A DNA stretch of 64,000 nt from Azoarcus sp. Lineage in GTDB: Bacteria > Pseudomonadota > Gammaproteobacteria > Burkholderiales > Rhodocyclaceae. Location of the stretch: positions 1 to 64,000 of the forward strand of contig JAUVVG010000015.1 of NCBI GenBank assembly GCA_030604735.1. The letters are read 5' to 3'. Shown here one piece after another: positions 15,696 through 25,491 of the stretch (position 1 is its first letter; every line of letters starts with the position of its first letter). The translations under genes were made by a program, and so were the position numbers. The notes under the pieces are model-generated. The model was not told the origin of the DNA and ran no database searches. It saw only the letters and a list, made by a program, of their open reading frames with translations.

Positions 15696-17653
15696 TGCTC
15701 GAAACTCCCGCTCGCATCGGTGTCGGAGAAACCCGTCACCGGCAATTCGACATGAAAAGTGGTCCCGACGCCGGGCTCGCTGCTGACCCTGATCCGGCCA
15801 CCATGGCGCAACACAATCTCCTCGGTCAAGGGGAGACCGAGTCCGGTCCCCTCTCCGCTCGGCTTGGTGGTGTAGAAAGGTTCGAAGATGCGCGCCAGCA
15901 CCGATGCCTCCATACCGCGACCGGTATCGCTGATCGCGACCACGAGATTGTTTTCCTCCATCCGGGTACGGATCGTGATCGTGCCACGATCTTCGATCGC
16001 ATGCGCCGCATTGAGGAACAGGTTCAGGAAAACCTGGTTGAGCTGGGACGGAATGCACCAGATCTCGGGCACTTTGCCGAAATCCTTGACCACCTCGACC
16101 TTGTGCTTGAGCTGGTTGCGCAGGATATTGAGGGTGGATTCGATCCCGCGGTGAATGTCGGCATACAACCACTCCTGCTCGCCCACCCGGGAGAAATCGC
16201 GCAGGTCGCGCACGATGCGCTGTACGCGGTCTATGCCGTCCCGGGTCTCGGCAAAGAGCTGGGGCAAGTCCTCGGCCAGATAGGCTACCTCGGCATCCTC
16301 ATAGCGCTGCCGCGCCCGTGACAGCGCTCCTCCCTCATCCTGCATACCCGCACAGGCTTTGTGATAGGCCGTGACCACCTCGAGAAGGTCGCGCGCATAG
16401 CGTTCCAGCGACGAGAAGTTGGAGCTGACAAAACCGAGCGGGGAATTCATCTCATGGGCGACCCCTGCCGACAACTGTCCGATCGCCGCGAGCCGCTCCG
16501 ACTGCACCAGCTTGACCTGAGCGGTTTCGAGTTCCTGATTCAAACGCATCGTCTCGGCCAGTTGCCGTTGCAAGGCTTCGGTGGCCTGCCGCTCGACACT
16601 GATGTCCCGCTGAGTGCCGACCATCCGGATCGGCTCGCCATCGGCGTCGCGCTCGACCACCAGTCCGCGATCCTGAATCCAGATGTAGTCGCCCTCCTTC
16701 ATCCGCATCCGGAAGTCGCAGACATAGGTTGGCACGCGGCCTTCGAGATAGCTGGAGAGCTGCCGCCGGACCCGCTGCACATCGTCCGGATGGATATGAC
16801 CCTCCCAGGCAGCAAAGGAGTTATCGAACTCCTCGTCGTCATAACCGAGCATCGCCTTGAAGCGCTGACTGAACAGGATCTGGCCGGATCCGATGTTCCA
16901 GTCCCAGGCCCCGTCGCCCGCGCCCTCCAGTGCGAACTTCCAGCGTGCTTCGGCTTCGCGCAGCTGGCGATCGCGTAAAACCCGCTCGGTAATGTCCCGC
17001 GCCACGCCGAGCGCGGCCCGTCCCTCGGTCGCCGGAAAGTCGGACAACGACAATTCGATCTCGACTTGGCGCCCATCCTTTCGTATCACCGGCAGTTCAT
17101 GGACCTCGCCAAAGCGCGGCATTGCGACGACTTCCGACGCCCAATCCGGGGTGCAGCCCGATGACGCCCTTGGCGGCACCAGGAAGCGTTGCAGGTCGCG
17201 CCCGCGCATCTCGAACGCCGACCAGCCGAAAATCCGCTCCGCTGCTGCATTCACGTAGCGTATCTGGCCAACACCATCCATAATGAAAATTGCATCGAGC
17301 GTAGCCTCACCGATCGCTCGCAACTGCTCCTCGCTATCGTGCAGGCGCTGCAGAACATGGACCTGCTCGGTCTGGTCATGAAAGGTCAGCAGCAGGGAAC
17401 GCTCTTCCGGTCCGCACCAGAGCGTGCTGACCCGATAGTAGCGCTCACCGTGCGAGGCGGGCAGCAACAACGAGAACGGCCCCTCAACGAGACCGAGGAC
17501 CGGTTCGAATCCTGCAAGCAAGCCGCGGCGCTCGTCGGAAAGCCCGAACAATGTCTCCGCGGCGGGGTTCCACTGGACGGCCTTGCGCTGCTCGTCCAGG
17601 AGCAGGAACGCGAGATCCAGCATGTCCTGGAATTGGGTCAAGTGCAGGCTCAC
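15692..17653 (-). CDS. Multi-PAS sensor histidine kinase
   Basis: A 653-residue kinase without a membrane segment, so probably cytoplasmic. It has three PAS-type regions: about 1-120, 120-240 (YVNAAAERIFGWSAFEMRGRDLQRF) and 245-370 (GYDDEEF...HPDD...), then a coiled coil and HisKA box LSAGVAHEMNSPLGF. The HATPase has the N box LFLNAAHAIEDRG, the G1 box ISDTGRGM and the G2 box GTGLGLPLT. It starts with GTG at 17653. It is the first gene of a two-gene unit with the HD-GYP regulator, so it likely controls c-di-GMP degradation. The signal is unknown. Confidence 0.93.
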   Translation of the reverse strand: MSLHLTQFQDMLDLAFLLLDEQRKAVQWNPAAETLFGLSDERRGLLAGFEPVLGLVEGPFSLLLPASHGERYYRVSTLWCGPEERSLLLTFHDQTEQVHVLQRLHDSEEQLRAIGEATLDAIFIMDGVGQIRYVNAAAERIFGWSAFEMRGRDLQRFLVPPRASSGCTPDWASEVVAMPRFGEVHELPVIRKDGRQVEIELSLSDFPATEGRAALGVARDITERVLRDRQLREAEARWKFALEGAGDGAWDWNIGSGQILFSQRFKAMLGYDDEEFDNSFAAWEGHIHPDDVQRVRRQLSSYLEGRVPTYVCDFRMRMKEGDYIWIQDRGLVVERDADGEPIRMVGTQRDISVERQATEALQRQLAETMRLNQELETAQVKLVQSERLAAIGQLSAGVAHEMNSPLGFVSSNFSSLERYARDLLEVVTAYHKACAGMQDEGGALSRARQRYEDAEVAYLAEDLPQLFAETRDGIDRVQRIVRDLRDFSRVGEQEWLYADIHRGIESTLNILRNQLKHKVEVVKDFGKVPEIWCIPSQLNQVFLNLFLNAAHAIEDRGTITIRTRMEENNLVVAISDTGRGMEASVLARIFEPFYTTKPSGEGTGLGLPLTEEIVLRHGGRIRVSSEPGVGTTFHVELPVTGFSDTDASGSFEQ

Positions 17654-17822
17654 AGGCGTGTGAAATACTTTTGTAGTCTAGCAGTTCGCTACCGATAACG
17701 AATCGATGGCATGCTCTGACCCTTGATATCTGCAGTGCCGGCAGGACAGGGATCGAAGGACCGGCCCACTTTCCGCCTTTTTCGTCGTTCAATGCCACAC
17801 CATCGAATCACCGAGGTCACGC

Positions 17823-19274
17823 ATGCTGCACTCCGCCTCTCCCGGCTCCGCCAAGGATGAACACCCGATTCATCCATCGCAGCTGACCATCGGGATGTTC
17901 GTCAGGCTGAAACTCGGCTGGGTATCACATCCGTTCATGTTCAATCAGTTCCGCATTACCCACCAGGAACAGATCGACCAGATACAGGAACTCGATCTCG
18001 AGCAGGTCCACTGGGTGCCGTCCCGCAGCACCAGCAAGCCGGCTCCCGTCAGGACGCAGACGACTCCCGAAACGAGTCGCGCCCCCCCATCCGAGCAGAC
18101 CCAGGCTGGATCCGCACCGCCCGACGGCGCATCCGTCGCCCCCCTTGAGGACGCCGCCGCCCAAGTCGCCCCCGATAGCGCAGAACAGCAGCGAAACACG
18201 CCGAGTCGACCCGACCAGGCCGCCCCTTCAAAGGACACCACTGAGACGCCGGCCGAACCTGCCGAGGACATCGCAGCGCCCGCTGCGCGCGGCAAGGCCG
18301 AACGGGCCCGCCGCATCGCCGAGCAACGCGCCCGGATCGCGGCATGCGAGAGACGCTACACCAGCGCCGCACGCGACGTCCGCAACCTGATGCATGGCCT
18401 GCATGCCAATCCCGGCCAATCGGTCACCAAGGCGCGCGATCTGGTCGGTGGCATCGTCGACTCGTTCTCGACCGGCGACATCGTGATCCACCTGATGAAC
18501 GAGAAGCTGTCCGACGAGACCGCTTACTTCCATGTGATCAACGTGATGGTGTTGTCGCTACTGCTTGGCAAGGAGCTCAAACTCCCGCCCGAGTTGTTGA
18601 ACGTGATCGGCGAAGGCGCACTTTTCCATGACATAGGCAAGCTCAGGATCCCGGACACGGTGTTGCGCAACGCAAAACGCAACCGACACGAGGAAGAGTT
18701 CTACCGTCTCCACACGGTCTATGGACGGGAGCTGGCACGCGAACTCGGCACCCTGACTCCCGCAGTGTGCGACATCATCGAATCTCACCATGAGACCATG
18801 GATGGCAAGGGCTATCCGAAAGGCCTGAAGGGGGCCGGCATCCCGATGCTCGCGCGGATCGTGGCGATCGCGAACCACTACGACAATCTGTGCAATCCGC
18901 AGGCCGGAATCGAGCCGCTGACCCCGGCGAGCGCGCTGGCCCGGATGTTCCGCGATGAAGCCGGCGCATGGGACCAGGCCATGCTGACCCGCTTCATCCG
19001 GCTCCTCGGGGTCTATCCACCCGGCTCGCTGGTGCAGTTGTCGAACGGCAATATCGGCATAGTGGTATCGGTCAACCACGCCGACCTGCTGCGACCGTCC
19101 ATCCTGCTTTTCGATCCTGCCGTGCCCAAGGAAGAGGCGATCGTCATCGATCTGGTCGACACCACCGATACCACGGTCGATTTCGTGATGAAGCCGGCCG
19201 ATCTCGAACCGGACGCGCTACGCTATCTCTCGCCGCGGCGTCGCATGAGCTATTTCCATTCCACCCAGCCCTGA
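17823..19274 (+). CDS. DUF3391/HD-GYP domain protein (c-di-GMP phosphodiesterase type)
   Basis: A 483-residue cytoplasmic protein. The N-terminal DUF3391-like domain (about 15-70, IHPSQLTIGMFVRLKLGW...) is followed by a low-complexity Pro/Ala/Thr linker (70-155), a charged helix, and an HD-GYP domain with LFHDIGKLRIPD (His269-Asp270) and SHHETMDGKGYPKG (GYP at 330-332). Key metal ligands look intact. The C-terminal tail resembles that of other DUF3391 HD-GYP proteins. It is divergent from the PAS kinase/HD-GYP pair (169 bp between starts), putting two HD-GYP genes back to back. Confidence 0.92.
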   Translation: MLHSASPGSAKDEHPIHPSQLTIGMFVRLKLGWVSHPFMFNQFRITHQEQIDQIQELDLEQVHWVPSRSTSKPAPVRTQTTPETSRAPPSEQTQAGSAPPDGASVAPLEDAAAQVAPDSAEQQRNTPSRPDQAAPSKDTTETPAEPAEDIAAPAARGKAERARRIAEQRARIAACERRYTSAARDVRNLMHGLHANPGQSVTKARDLVGGIVDSFSTGDIVIHLMNEKLSDETAYFHVINVMVLSLLLGKELKLPPELLNVIGEGALFHDIGKLRIPDTVLRNAKRNRHEEEFYRLHTVYGRELARELGTLTPAVCDIIESHHETMDGKGYPKGLKGAGIPMLARIVAIANHYDNLCNPQAGIEPLTPASALARMFRDEAGAWDQAMLTRFIRLLGVYPPGSLVQLSNGNIGIVVSVNHADLLRPSILLFDPAVPKEEAIVIDLVDTTDTTVDFVMKPADLEPDALRYLSPRRRMSYFHSTQP

Positions 19275-19343
19275 GGACGACTTCCGAACGGCCCCCGACT
19301 CGGACCCGCTACTTACGAACCAGGCGGTACAGCCCGGTGCGAC

Positions 19344-20597
19344 TCAAGTCCACAGCAGATTCCTGACCGCGAGCCCTTCCCCGGAGAAGTGATCCAGCAG
19401 TTCGCGCTGGTGGTCGAAGTCGCGGGTTTCCATCTGCAGGAGCACTTCGGTCATGCCGACCGGCACATGCAACTCGCCCCGGCGGTGCTCGACATGGCGC
19501 ACATTGATGCCGAGATCGGCGACTGTCTTGAGCAAGCCGACCAGCCGCCCTGGCGCGTCCGGAATGGTCACGCTGATGCTGATCAGGCGCCCGCTGGAGG
19601 CGAGACCGTAATCTATCGAACGCCCGACCAGCGTCATGTCGATGTTGCCGCCCGAAACCACACACACCACCTGATCGTCCGGTCTCAACGCGATCTTGCC
19701 GCCCAACAACGCCGCAAGCCCGACTACACCCGCCCCTTCGCCTATGGTGCGGGTACGCTCGAGCAACACCACGATCGCCTCGGCGATCGCGTTGTCGTCG
19801 ACGGTGACGATCTCATCCACATGACGGGCGATCACCTGCCGGGTCAGCAGGCCGGGACGCTTGACCTTGATTCCGTCGGCGATCGTATGACTGTTCGGCG
19901 GCACTTCGCCGAGCGAGCCGTCCTGCAGATAATGGCGCCACGGCGCGACCGCGTCGCACTGCACCCCGATCACCCGGATGCCCGGATGCTGCAGTTTCAG
20001 CGCCAGCGCGATCCCGGAGATCAGCCCCCCGCCGCCGAGCGGGACCACCGCGACGGTCAGCCCCGGCGCATCTTCGAGCATCTCCAGGCCGCAACTGGCC
20101 TGACCGGCGATCACATCCCAGTCGTCATAGGGATGGAGAAAGGCGAGCCCTTCGGCCTTGGCGCGGCCGATCGCGACGTCGGCCGCCTGCTCCAGGGTGC
20201 TGCCGACCAACTGGATCTCGGCCCCGAGAGCCCGGCACGACTCGATCTTGGTCAGCGGCGCATTGGCTGGCATCACCACCGTCGCCGGCAGGCCGGCAGC
20301 CCGCGCCGCCTGGGCGACGCCCTGGGCATGGTTGCCGGCCGAGGCTGCGATCACGCCGATCGGACGCGCACCCTGGGCCAGCATGCAGGCGATCCGGTTG
20401 GTCGCACCGCGCAGCTTGAACGAACCGGTACGCTGCAGATTCTCGAGCTTGAGCGACACCCTTGCCCCGAGCAGGCGGGTCAGGTATTCGCTGGGAATCT
20501 GTCCGGTATGGAAAATCGCATCACCGATGCGGGCGCGGGCCGTGCGCAATGCGGCCAGGTCCAGTGGAATCGGGGTATCTGCCGCCATGTCGGTCAT
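19344..20597 (-). CDS. ilvA: Threonine ammonia-lyase (threonine dehydratase) with ACT domain
   Basis: PLP enzyme that deaminates threonine to 2-oxobutyrate for isoleucine synthesis or threonine breakdown. Its 417 residues comprise a fold-type II catalytic domain and one C-terminal ACT domain (about 335-410, LISISVTIPDAPGRLVGLL). PLP Lys61 lies in GSFKLRGATNR, and the phosphate loop is PLGGGGLISG. A single ACT domain distinguishes it from long E. coli-type IlvA, so feedback behaviour may differ. ATG 20597 or 20588 could be used; GGAG precedes both. Confidence 0.92.
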   Translation of the reverse strand: MTDMAADTPIPLDLAALRTARARIGDAIFHTGQIPSEYLTRLLGARVSLKLENLQRTGSFKLRGATNRIACMLAQGARPIGVIAASAGNHAQGVAQAARAAGLPATVVMPANAPLTKIESCRALGAEIQLVGSTLEQAADVAIGRAKAEGLAFLHPYDDWDVIAGQASCGLEMLEDAPGLTVAVVPLGGGGLISGIALALKLQHPGIRVIGVQCDAVAPWRHYLQDGSLGEVPPNSHTIADGIKVKRPGLLTRQVIARHVDEIVTVDDNAIAEAIVVLLERTRTIGEGAGVVGLAALLGGKIALRPDDQVVCVVSGGNIDMTLVGRSIDYGLASSGRLISISVTIPDAPGRLVGLLKTVADLGINVRHVEHRRGELHVPVGMTEVLLQMETRDFDHQRELLDHFSGEGLAVRNLLWT

Positions 20598-20758
20598 GTC
20601 TGGCCCGCTCCTGTAAAGGTGGATTCAACGTGAAAGTCCTTTTATCGACTCACTATGCGCCTCTCTCGCGGGGCCGGGAAAGGGTCGTGTGCGACGATAA
20701 CGGTGATTCTGGATGTCATGCTTCTGGGCGAGTGGTGGTCATCGGCGTTTGCCGGCAT

Positions 20759-22693
20759 TCAGTCGGCGGGCAAGGCCTCCAGCGCCTCCTCTATTTCCAG
20801 CCAGCGCAGTTCGGCCGATTCGATCTCGGCCGCGAGTTCCGCCTGGCGCTTGAGCAAATCCTGCAGCAAGGCCGAGTCGCCCGAGCCGTAAAGGACCGGG
20901 TCGGCCAGGCGCTGATCGAGCAAAGACTTTTCCTGTTGCCAGCCGGCCAGCTTGCGGTCGATCTGATCGCGCTCCTTGACCAGCGGGCGACGGCTTGCGA
21001 GCCGGGCCTGGCGCTCGGCGGCGGCCCGCTCGCGGTCGGCCTTGCGGCTGGCCTTGTCCGCGACCTGGTCGGGGCACTTGGCGTCGGCACTCGCCACCGC
21101 GCGACGCTGCGCGAGCCAGTCGCGGTAGTCATCCAGATCACCATCGAAGACCTGCGCCCGACCGTCGTCTACCAGCAGGAAACGGTCGCAGGTCGCGCGC
21201 AGCAGCGCCCGGTCGTGCGACACCAGCACCATCGCACCCTCGAAGTCCTGCAAGGCCAACGTCAGCGCATGGCGCATTTCGAGGTCGAGGTGGTTGGTCG
21301 GTTCGTCGAGCAACAGCAGATTGGGCTTGCGCCAGATCAGCAAGGCCAGCGCGAGGCGGGACTTCTCCCCGCCCGAGAAGCTGCCGCAGGGCGTGTCGGC
21401 CGAGGTCACCGAGTTCGCGCCGGTGGCATCGCCCTTGAAATCGAAGCCACCCAGATAATTGCGCAAGTCCTGCTCGCGCGCGGTCGGGTCCAGCCGTTGC
21501 ATGTGCTGCAGCGGCGACTCGTCCGGCCGCAGGGTCTCGAGCTGGTGCTGGGCGAAGTAGCCGCGAGCCAGGCCCTTGCCCTCGCTGCGCTCGCCACCCT
21601 GCAGCGCCAACTCGTCGGCGAGCAGCTTGATCAGGGTCGACTTGCCGGCGCCATTGCGTCCGAGCAGGCCGATCCGCTCACCCGGGCGCAAGGTCAGGTC
21701 CAGCCCGGACAGCACCACCGTCGCGCCATAGCCGACGGCGCCGTCCTCGATCCGCAGCAAGGGGTCGGGCGCCGGCGGGCTGTCGCGGAAGGCGAAGGTG
21801 AATGGGGTATCGACATGCGCGGCCGCGATCCGCTCCATTCGCTCCAGCGCCTTGATCCGGCTTTGCGCCTGGCGGGCCTTGGTCGCCTTGGCCCGAAAAC
21901 GCCGGATGTAGTCCTCGATATGCGCGATCTCGCGCTGCTGCTTGTCGAACAAGGCCTGTTGCTGCGACAGCCGTGCCGCCCGCTGGCCCTCGAAGTCGGA
22001 GTAGCCCCCGCTGTAGAGCGTCAGCTGTTGACGTTCGACATGGGCGACATGATCGACACAGGCGTCGAGAAACTCGCGGTCATGCGAAATCAGCATCAGC
22101 GTGCCGCGGTAGTCGCGCAACCATTGCTCCAGCCACAGCACCGCATCGAGGTCGAGGTGGTTGGTCGGTTCGTCCAGCAACAGCAGGTCGGAGCGGCACA
22201 TCAGCGCCTGGGCGAGGTTCAGTCGCATCCGCCACCCGCCCGAAAAGTCCGCGACCGGCCGCTCGATGTCGGTCGGGAGGAAACCGAGGCCGTCCAGCAG
22301 CGCCGCGGCGCGAGCGCGCGCCGCATAACCGCCGATCTCGCCTAGCCGGGCATGGGTTTCCCCGATCCGGGTGCCGTCGTGCGCGGCTTCGGCCGCGGCC
22401 AGCGCGGCCTCGACCGCACGCAACTCGGCGTCGCCATCGAGCACGTACTCGATCGCCGGCTGGACGATACCTGGCGTCTCCTGGGCGACATGGGCGATCA
22501 CCCAACCCGGCGGCATCTCGAAATCACCCTGGTCCTGGTGCAACTCGCCGCGCAGCAACGCGAACAGGCTGGACTTGCCGCTGCCGTTGGCGCCGGTCAG
22601 GCCGACCTTCCAGCCCGGGTGGATCTGGAGACTGGCATCATCGATGAGAATCTTCGCCCCACGGGCGAGGCGAAGCTTGCGAAACTGGATCAC
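20759..22693 (-). CDS. ABC-F family ATPase (YheS/Uup-like ribosome-associated)
   Basis: A 644-residue soluble protein with two ABC cassettes and no membrane segment, typical of ABC-F translation factors acting on the ribosome. First cassette: GANGSGKSS, FSGGWRMRLNLAQAL, LLLLDEPTNHLDL. Between them is the charged linker helix (residues about 240-280). Second cassette: GRNGAGKST, FSGGEKSRLALALL, LLLLDEPTNHLDL. The C-terminal charged helix (about 530-640) predicts a coiled coil. It resembles YheS more than Uup or EttA in length and tail. It starts with GTG at 22693. Confidence 0.93.
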   Translation of the reverse strand: MIQFRKLRLARGAKILIDDASLQIHPGWKVGLTGANGSGKSSLFALLRGELHQDQGDFEMPPGWVIAHVAQETPGIVQPAIEYVLDGDAELRAVEAALAAAEAAHDGTRIGETHARLGEIGGYAARARAAALLDGLGFLPTDIERPVADFSGGWRMRLNLAQALMCRSDLLLLDEPTNHLDLDAVLWLEQWLRDYRGTLMLISHDREFLDACVDHVAHVERQQLTLYSGGYSDFEGQRAARLSQQQALFDKQQREIAHIEDYIRRFRAKATKARQAQSRIKALERMERIAAAHVDTPFTFAFRDSPPAPDPLLRIEDGAVGYGATVVLSGLDLTLRPGERIGLLGRNGAGKSTLIKLLADELALQGGERSEGKGLARGYFAQHQLETLRPDESPLQHMQRLDPTAREQDLRNYLGGFDFKGDATGANSVTSADTPCGSFSGGEKSRLALALLIWRKPNLLLLDEPTNHLDLEMRHALTLALQDFEGAMVLVSHDRALLRATCDRFLLVDDGRAQVFDGDLDDYRDWLAQRRAVASADAKCPDQVADKASRKADRERAAAERQARLASRRPLVKERDQIDRKLAGWQQEKSLLDQRLADPVLYGSGDSALLQDLLKRQAELAAEIESAELRWLEIEEALEALPAD

Positions 22694-22780
22694 GTCAGCG
22701 TAGCTCGGGTCAAAAGCGTTATTCTACGCACCGATCTGTCACCACTGCAGTCCGGTCTGGCCGGACACCCTGGATTCGCC

Positions 22781-23488
22781 ATGCCCAGATTCGATTTTGC
22801 CGATTTTGCCGCTCGTGCCCTTGCAGCGGCCAAGACCCCGGTCGCCTCGCGCCTCCGCCCTCGCCGCCTTGTTTACCGCGCCCGTCTCGGCCTGCCCGCC
22901 CTGCTCGCGTTGCTGCTTGCCGGCGCGGCCAGCCCCTTGCTGGCCGATGGCACACCGCCAGAGATCGACCTGCAGCGGGCGAGAGCCCTCAGCGAGCAGG
23001 CCAAGGCCTTGCGCGACTTGGCCGAAAACGATTTCCGCGCCACCGAGCCGACCTGTTACGAGCGCGTGCTGGTCAATCGCTGTCTGGACCAGGCCCGGCA
23101 ACTGCGGCTGGATCGCATCCGGGAAGCGAGGGCGCTGGAAATCGAGGCACGCAGGATCGAACTGGCCGATCGCCAGCGCCAGGCCCAGGAGCAGGGGCTG
23201 ACCGATCCGGCACCCACCTCCGAGCGCGGCATTCCCCAGCCGACCCCGATTCCGCAAGCCAGCCCGGATGCACGGGTCATCGATATCCGCCAGCAGCGGG
23301 AAGCCGCTGCCGCCGCGGCCGAGACCCAGGCCGCCCGCGAGCGGAGAGAGGCCGACGCCCAGCGCGAGGAGTCGCGCGCGCGCGCCGAACGCGCCGCCGC
23401 CCGCCGCGCCGAGCAGGCCGCCCGAGACCGTGAACGCTACGACGCCCGCATCCGCAAGCGCGAGGAAACTACCGGCACGATCCGCTGA
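22781..23488 (+). CDS. Exported Ala/Arg-rich coiled-coil protein, unknown function
   Basis: About 235 residues from the ATG at 22781. A basic N-terminus (RLRPRRLVYRARLG) leads to a hydrophobic segment LPALLALLLAGAASPLLA, likely a signal peptide or membrane anchor. The remainder is a charged helix-forming region with two Cys (TCYERVLVNRCLDQ) close together, a Pro-rich middle (about 145-165) and a very Ala/Arg/Glu-rich C-terminal helix. I do not recognise a named family beyond conserved hypothetical exported proteins. No clear ribosome site is visible, so the start is uncertain. It is divergent from the ABC-F gene. Confidence 0.65.
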   Translation: MPRFDFADFAARALAAAKTPVASRLRPRRLVYRARLGLPALLALLLAGAASPLLADGTPPEIDLQRARALSEQAKALRDLAENDFRATEPTCYERVLVNRCLDQARQLRLDRIREARALEIEARRIELADRQRQAQEQGLTDPAPTSERGIPQPTPIPQASPDARVIDIRQQREAAAAAAETQAARERREADAQREESRARAERAAARRAEQAARDRERYDARIRKREETTGTIR

Positions 23489-23608
23489 TCTTCAGCTTGG
23501 CCGTTCTGTCTCAACCTGGCACGCCAGCGCGACCGTAGCCCCGAGACTCGCTTCGCCCCACGACACGGACAATTTCGGGGCTCGATTCGTGGCCTCGGTG
23601 AGGATCGA

Positions 23609-24505
23609 TCACCGCTTGGCCGCCGGTCGGTTCGCCAGCCAGATCCCGGCTCCGACCAGCACCAAGGCGATCACGACGCCGGGGGTCAGCGCTTCGCCGA
23701 GGAAGACCACCCCGGCCAGTACGCCCATCACCGGGGTCAGGAACGAGAACGAGGACAGGCGGGTCGCCGGATATTGGCGGATCAGCCAGAACCAGGCCAG
23801 ATAGCTGCTCGAGGCGATCACCACGATCTGTACGCCCAGGCTGGCCCAGACCATCCCGGTCGGCGCGAACACACCCGGCTCGCGGAACAACGCGGCCAGC
23901 GGCAGCAGCGTGACTGCCGACACCGCGAGCTGGTAGAGCAGCATCTTCTCGGCCGCGACCCGGGCCAGCGGGGTGGCCTTGATCGTCAGCGTGGTGGCCG
24001 CCCAGAAGATCGCTGCGAGCAGAATCATCGCGTCACCTATCCACTCTCCTTCGGCCGGGCCGAGCAAGTGCTCGCCGAACAACACCAGGATGCCGGCGAA
24101 AGCCAGTCCCATGCCGCCCCATTGGGCGCTGCGCATCTTCTCGTTAGGCAGCAGCCAGATCGCGCCGAGGGCGACGAAGAACGGTGCGGTGTAGAGAAAG
24201 ATCACGCCCCGCGACGCATTGGTATGTTCCAGCCCGCGAAAGATCAACGCGAACTCGGTCGCGAACAGCAAACCGGCCAGCAGCCCGGGCCAGAGGGTCC
24301 CGTCACGCTCCCACAGCTTCACGCCGCGCGCCGAGGCCCAGGCCCAGACCAGCAAGGCCGCGCCAAGCGAACGCAGGCCGGATTGGTAGATCGGTGAAAT
24401 GCCGGTATTGGCCACCTTGACCAGCACCTGCTGCATGCCCCAGATCGTGCACAGCACGATCATCGTCAGGACCGCGACCCGGTCTAGCGCCTCGCGCTGG
24501 ATCAT
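23609..24505 (-). CDS. EamA/DMT-family permease
   Basis: Inner-membrane drug/metabolite transporter of 298 residues with ten hydrophobic segments in two EamA repeats (about 8-140 and 150-290). The second repeat ends with PVMGVLAGVVFLGEALTPGVVIALVLVGAGIWLANR in spirit: a Pro near the start of helix 9 and the conserved FLGE turn. Such proteins usually export amino acids or metabolites; the substrate is not predictable. It lies 17 bp downstream of the methyltransferase gene's end region on the same strand order (methyltransferase then this gene in transcription direction). Confidence 0.87.
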   Translation of the reverse strand: MIQREALDRVAVLTMIVLCTIWGMQQVLVKVANTGISPIYQSGLRSLGAALLVWAWASARGVKLWERDGTLWPGLLAGLLFATEFALIFRGLEHTNASRGVIFLYTAPFFVALGAIWLLPNEKMRSAQWGGMGLAFAGILVLFGEHLLGPAEGEWIGDAMILLAAIFWAATTLTIKATPLARVAAEKMLLYQLAVSAVTLLPLAALFREPGVFAPTGMVWASLGVQIVVIASSSYLAWFWLIRQYPATRLSSFSFLTPVMGVLAGVVFLGEALTPGVVIALVLVGAGIWLANRPAAKR

Positions 24506-24522
24506 GATGCCGACCGTGACCG

Positions 24523-25404
24523 TCAGACGCCGCCCGTTCCGCCGGCCTGAGCCGGCTCGAACGCGATCAGGCGGTAGGATTTGTAGCGCTCGAACACCGC
24601 CTGGGTGCGGTTCTCGGCCAGGTACTTGTACTGGAGCTTGGCCAGCTTCTTGCGGAAGATCCAGCCGAAGAGCTTGCGCAGGCGCGGCACGCGGGCGGTG
24701 ATGTAGCGGTCGATCGAGCCACAGGCCGGAGCGATACGGGTGCGCAGCATCTGATCGACCAGCGCGACCGAGGGGCTGATGAAGCGGGTGATGTCGTCGT
24801 CGCGAACAAGGCGGAAACCGTGTTCGGCCAGCGCCGCATAGAAGCGGTCGAGCTTGTGGCCGCCGCCGAAGCTCTTGTCGCCGGGCCGGCCGTCGCCATG
24901 GTGCTCGGTCTTGAAGAAGTCACAGACCACGACCTTGCCGCCGGGTGCGAGCAGCTTGCGGATCATCGGCAGGCTGTCGGCCAAGGGCACATACTGGAAG
25001 CTCTCCGAGAACAGGATCACGTCGTAGGGCTTTTCGGCGGCCGAGGCCGGCATCTGCTCGAACATGCACGGAAACACCACCGGCGCGACCGCCGGTTTCA
25101 GACGGGCGATCCGCTCGCGCACCCGCTCTTCCAGCCAAGGTGCCGGGATCACGCCATCGACCTGGAAACCGCGCCCTAGCAGTTGCTCCAGCAGATGGCC
25201 GGTACCGCAACCGACGTCGAGAATCCGGCCGCCGGCCGGGCAGACCTGCTCGACCGCCTCGATCAAGCGGGTCGAGTAGCGCTCCTGCGCCTCCTTGAGC
25301 ACCCCAAGAGTCGGCTGCTCGCCCTCCTCCCACCAGCCGTAATGCAGATCGTCGATGTCCAGTAGCTGCTGGGCGAGGACCAGTCCGAGTTCCCGGCTAT
25401 GCAT
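24523..25404 (-). CDS. Class I SAM-dependent methyltransferase
   Basis: A 293-residue Rossmann methyltransferase. The SAM motif I is RILDVGCGTGHLLEQLL at about residues 70-86, followed by an acidic motif II region and VILFSESFQYVPL / GGKVVVCDFFKTE in the post-motifs. The N-terminus (LAQQLLDIDDLHYGWW) resembles small-molecule or lipid methyltransferases such as tocopherol or fatty-acid-type enzymes, but the substrate cannot be named. It starts with ATG at 25404 with GGAG upstream and is followed after 17 bp by the DMT permease, perhaps an operon. Confidence 0.83.
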   Translation of the reverse strand: MHSRELGLVLAQQLLDIDDLHYGWWEEGEQPTLGVLKEAQERYSTRLIEAVEQVCPAGGRILDVGCGTGHLLEQLLGRGFQVDGVIPAPWLEERVRERIARLKPAVAPVVFPCMFEQMPASAAEKPYDVILFSESFQYVPLADSLPMIRKLLAPGGKVVVCDFFKTEHHGDGRPGDKSFGGGHKLDRFYAALAEHGFRLVRDDDITRFISPSVALVDQMLRTRIAPACGSIDRYITARVPRLRKLFGWIFRKKLAKLQYKYLAENRTQAVFERYKSYRLIAFEPAQAGGTGGV

Positions 25405-25491
25405 ACCCGTCGTTCTCCTTGTATTGGTTGGCGGTAGTCACGGCCGCACTGCATCGTTATCGTGAAAGTCGCCCAGGCGACTCACCAAGCG

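Noticed and set aside
18040-18300. Low-complexity Pro/Ala/Thr stretch as an insertion
   Set aside because: It is in frame and forms the linker between DUF3391 and HD-GYP domains, which is commonly variable.
20462-22345. 627-codon plus-strand frame antisense to the ABC-F gene
   Set aside because: The minus strand has both ABC cassettes intact; the plus frame has no recognisable domain.
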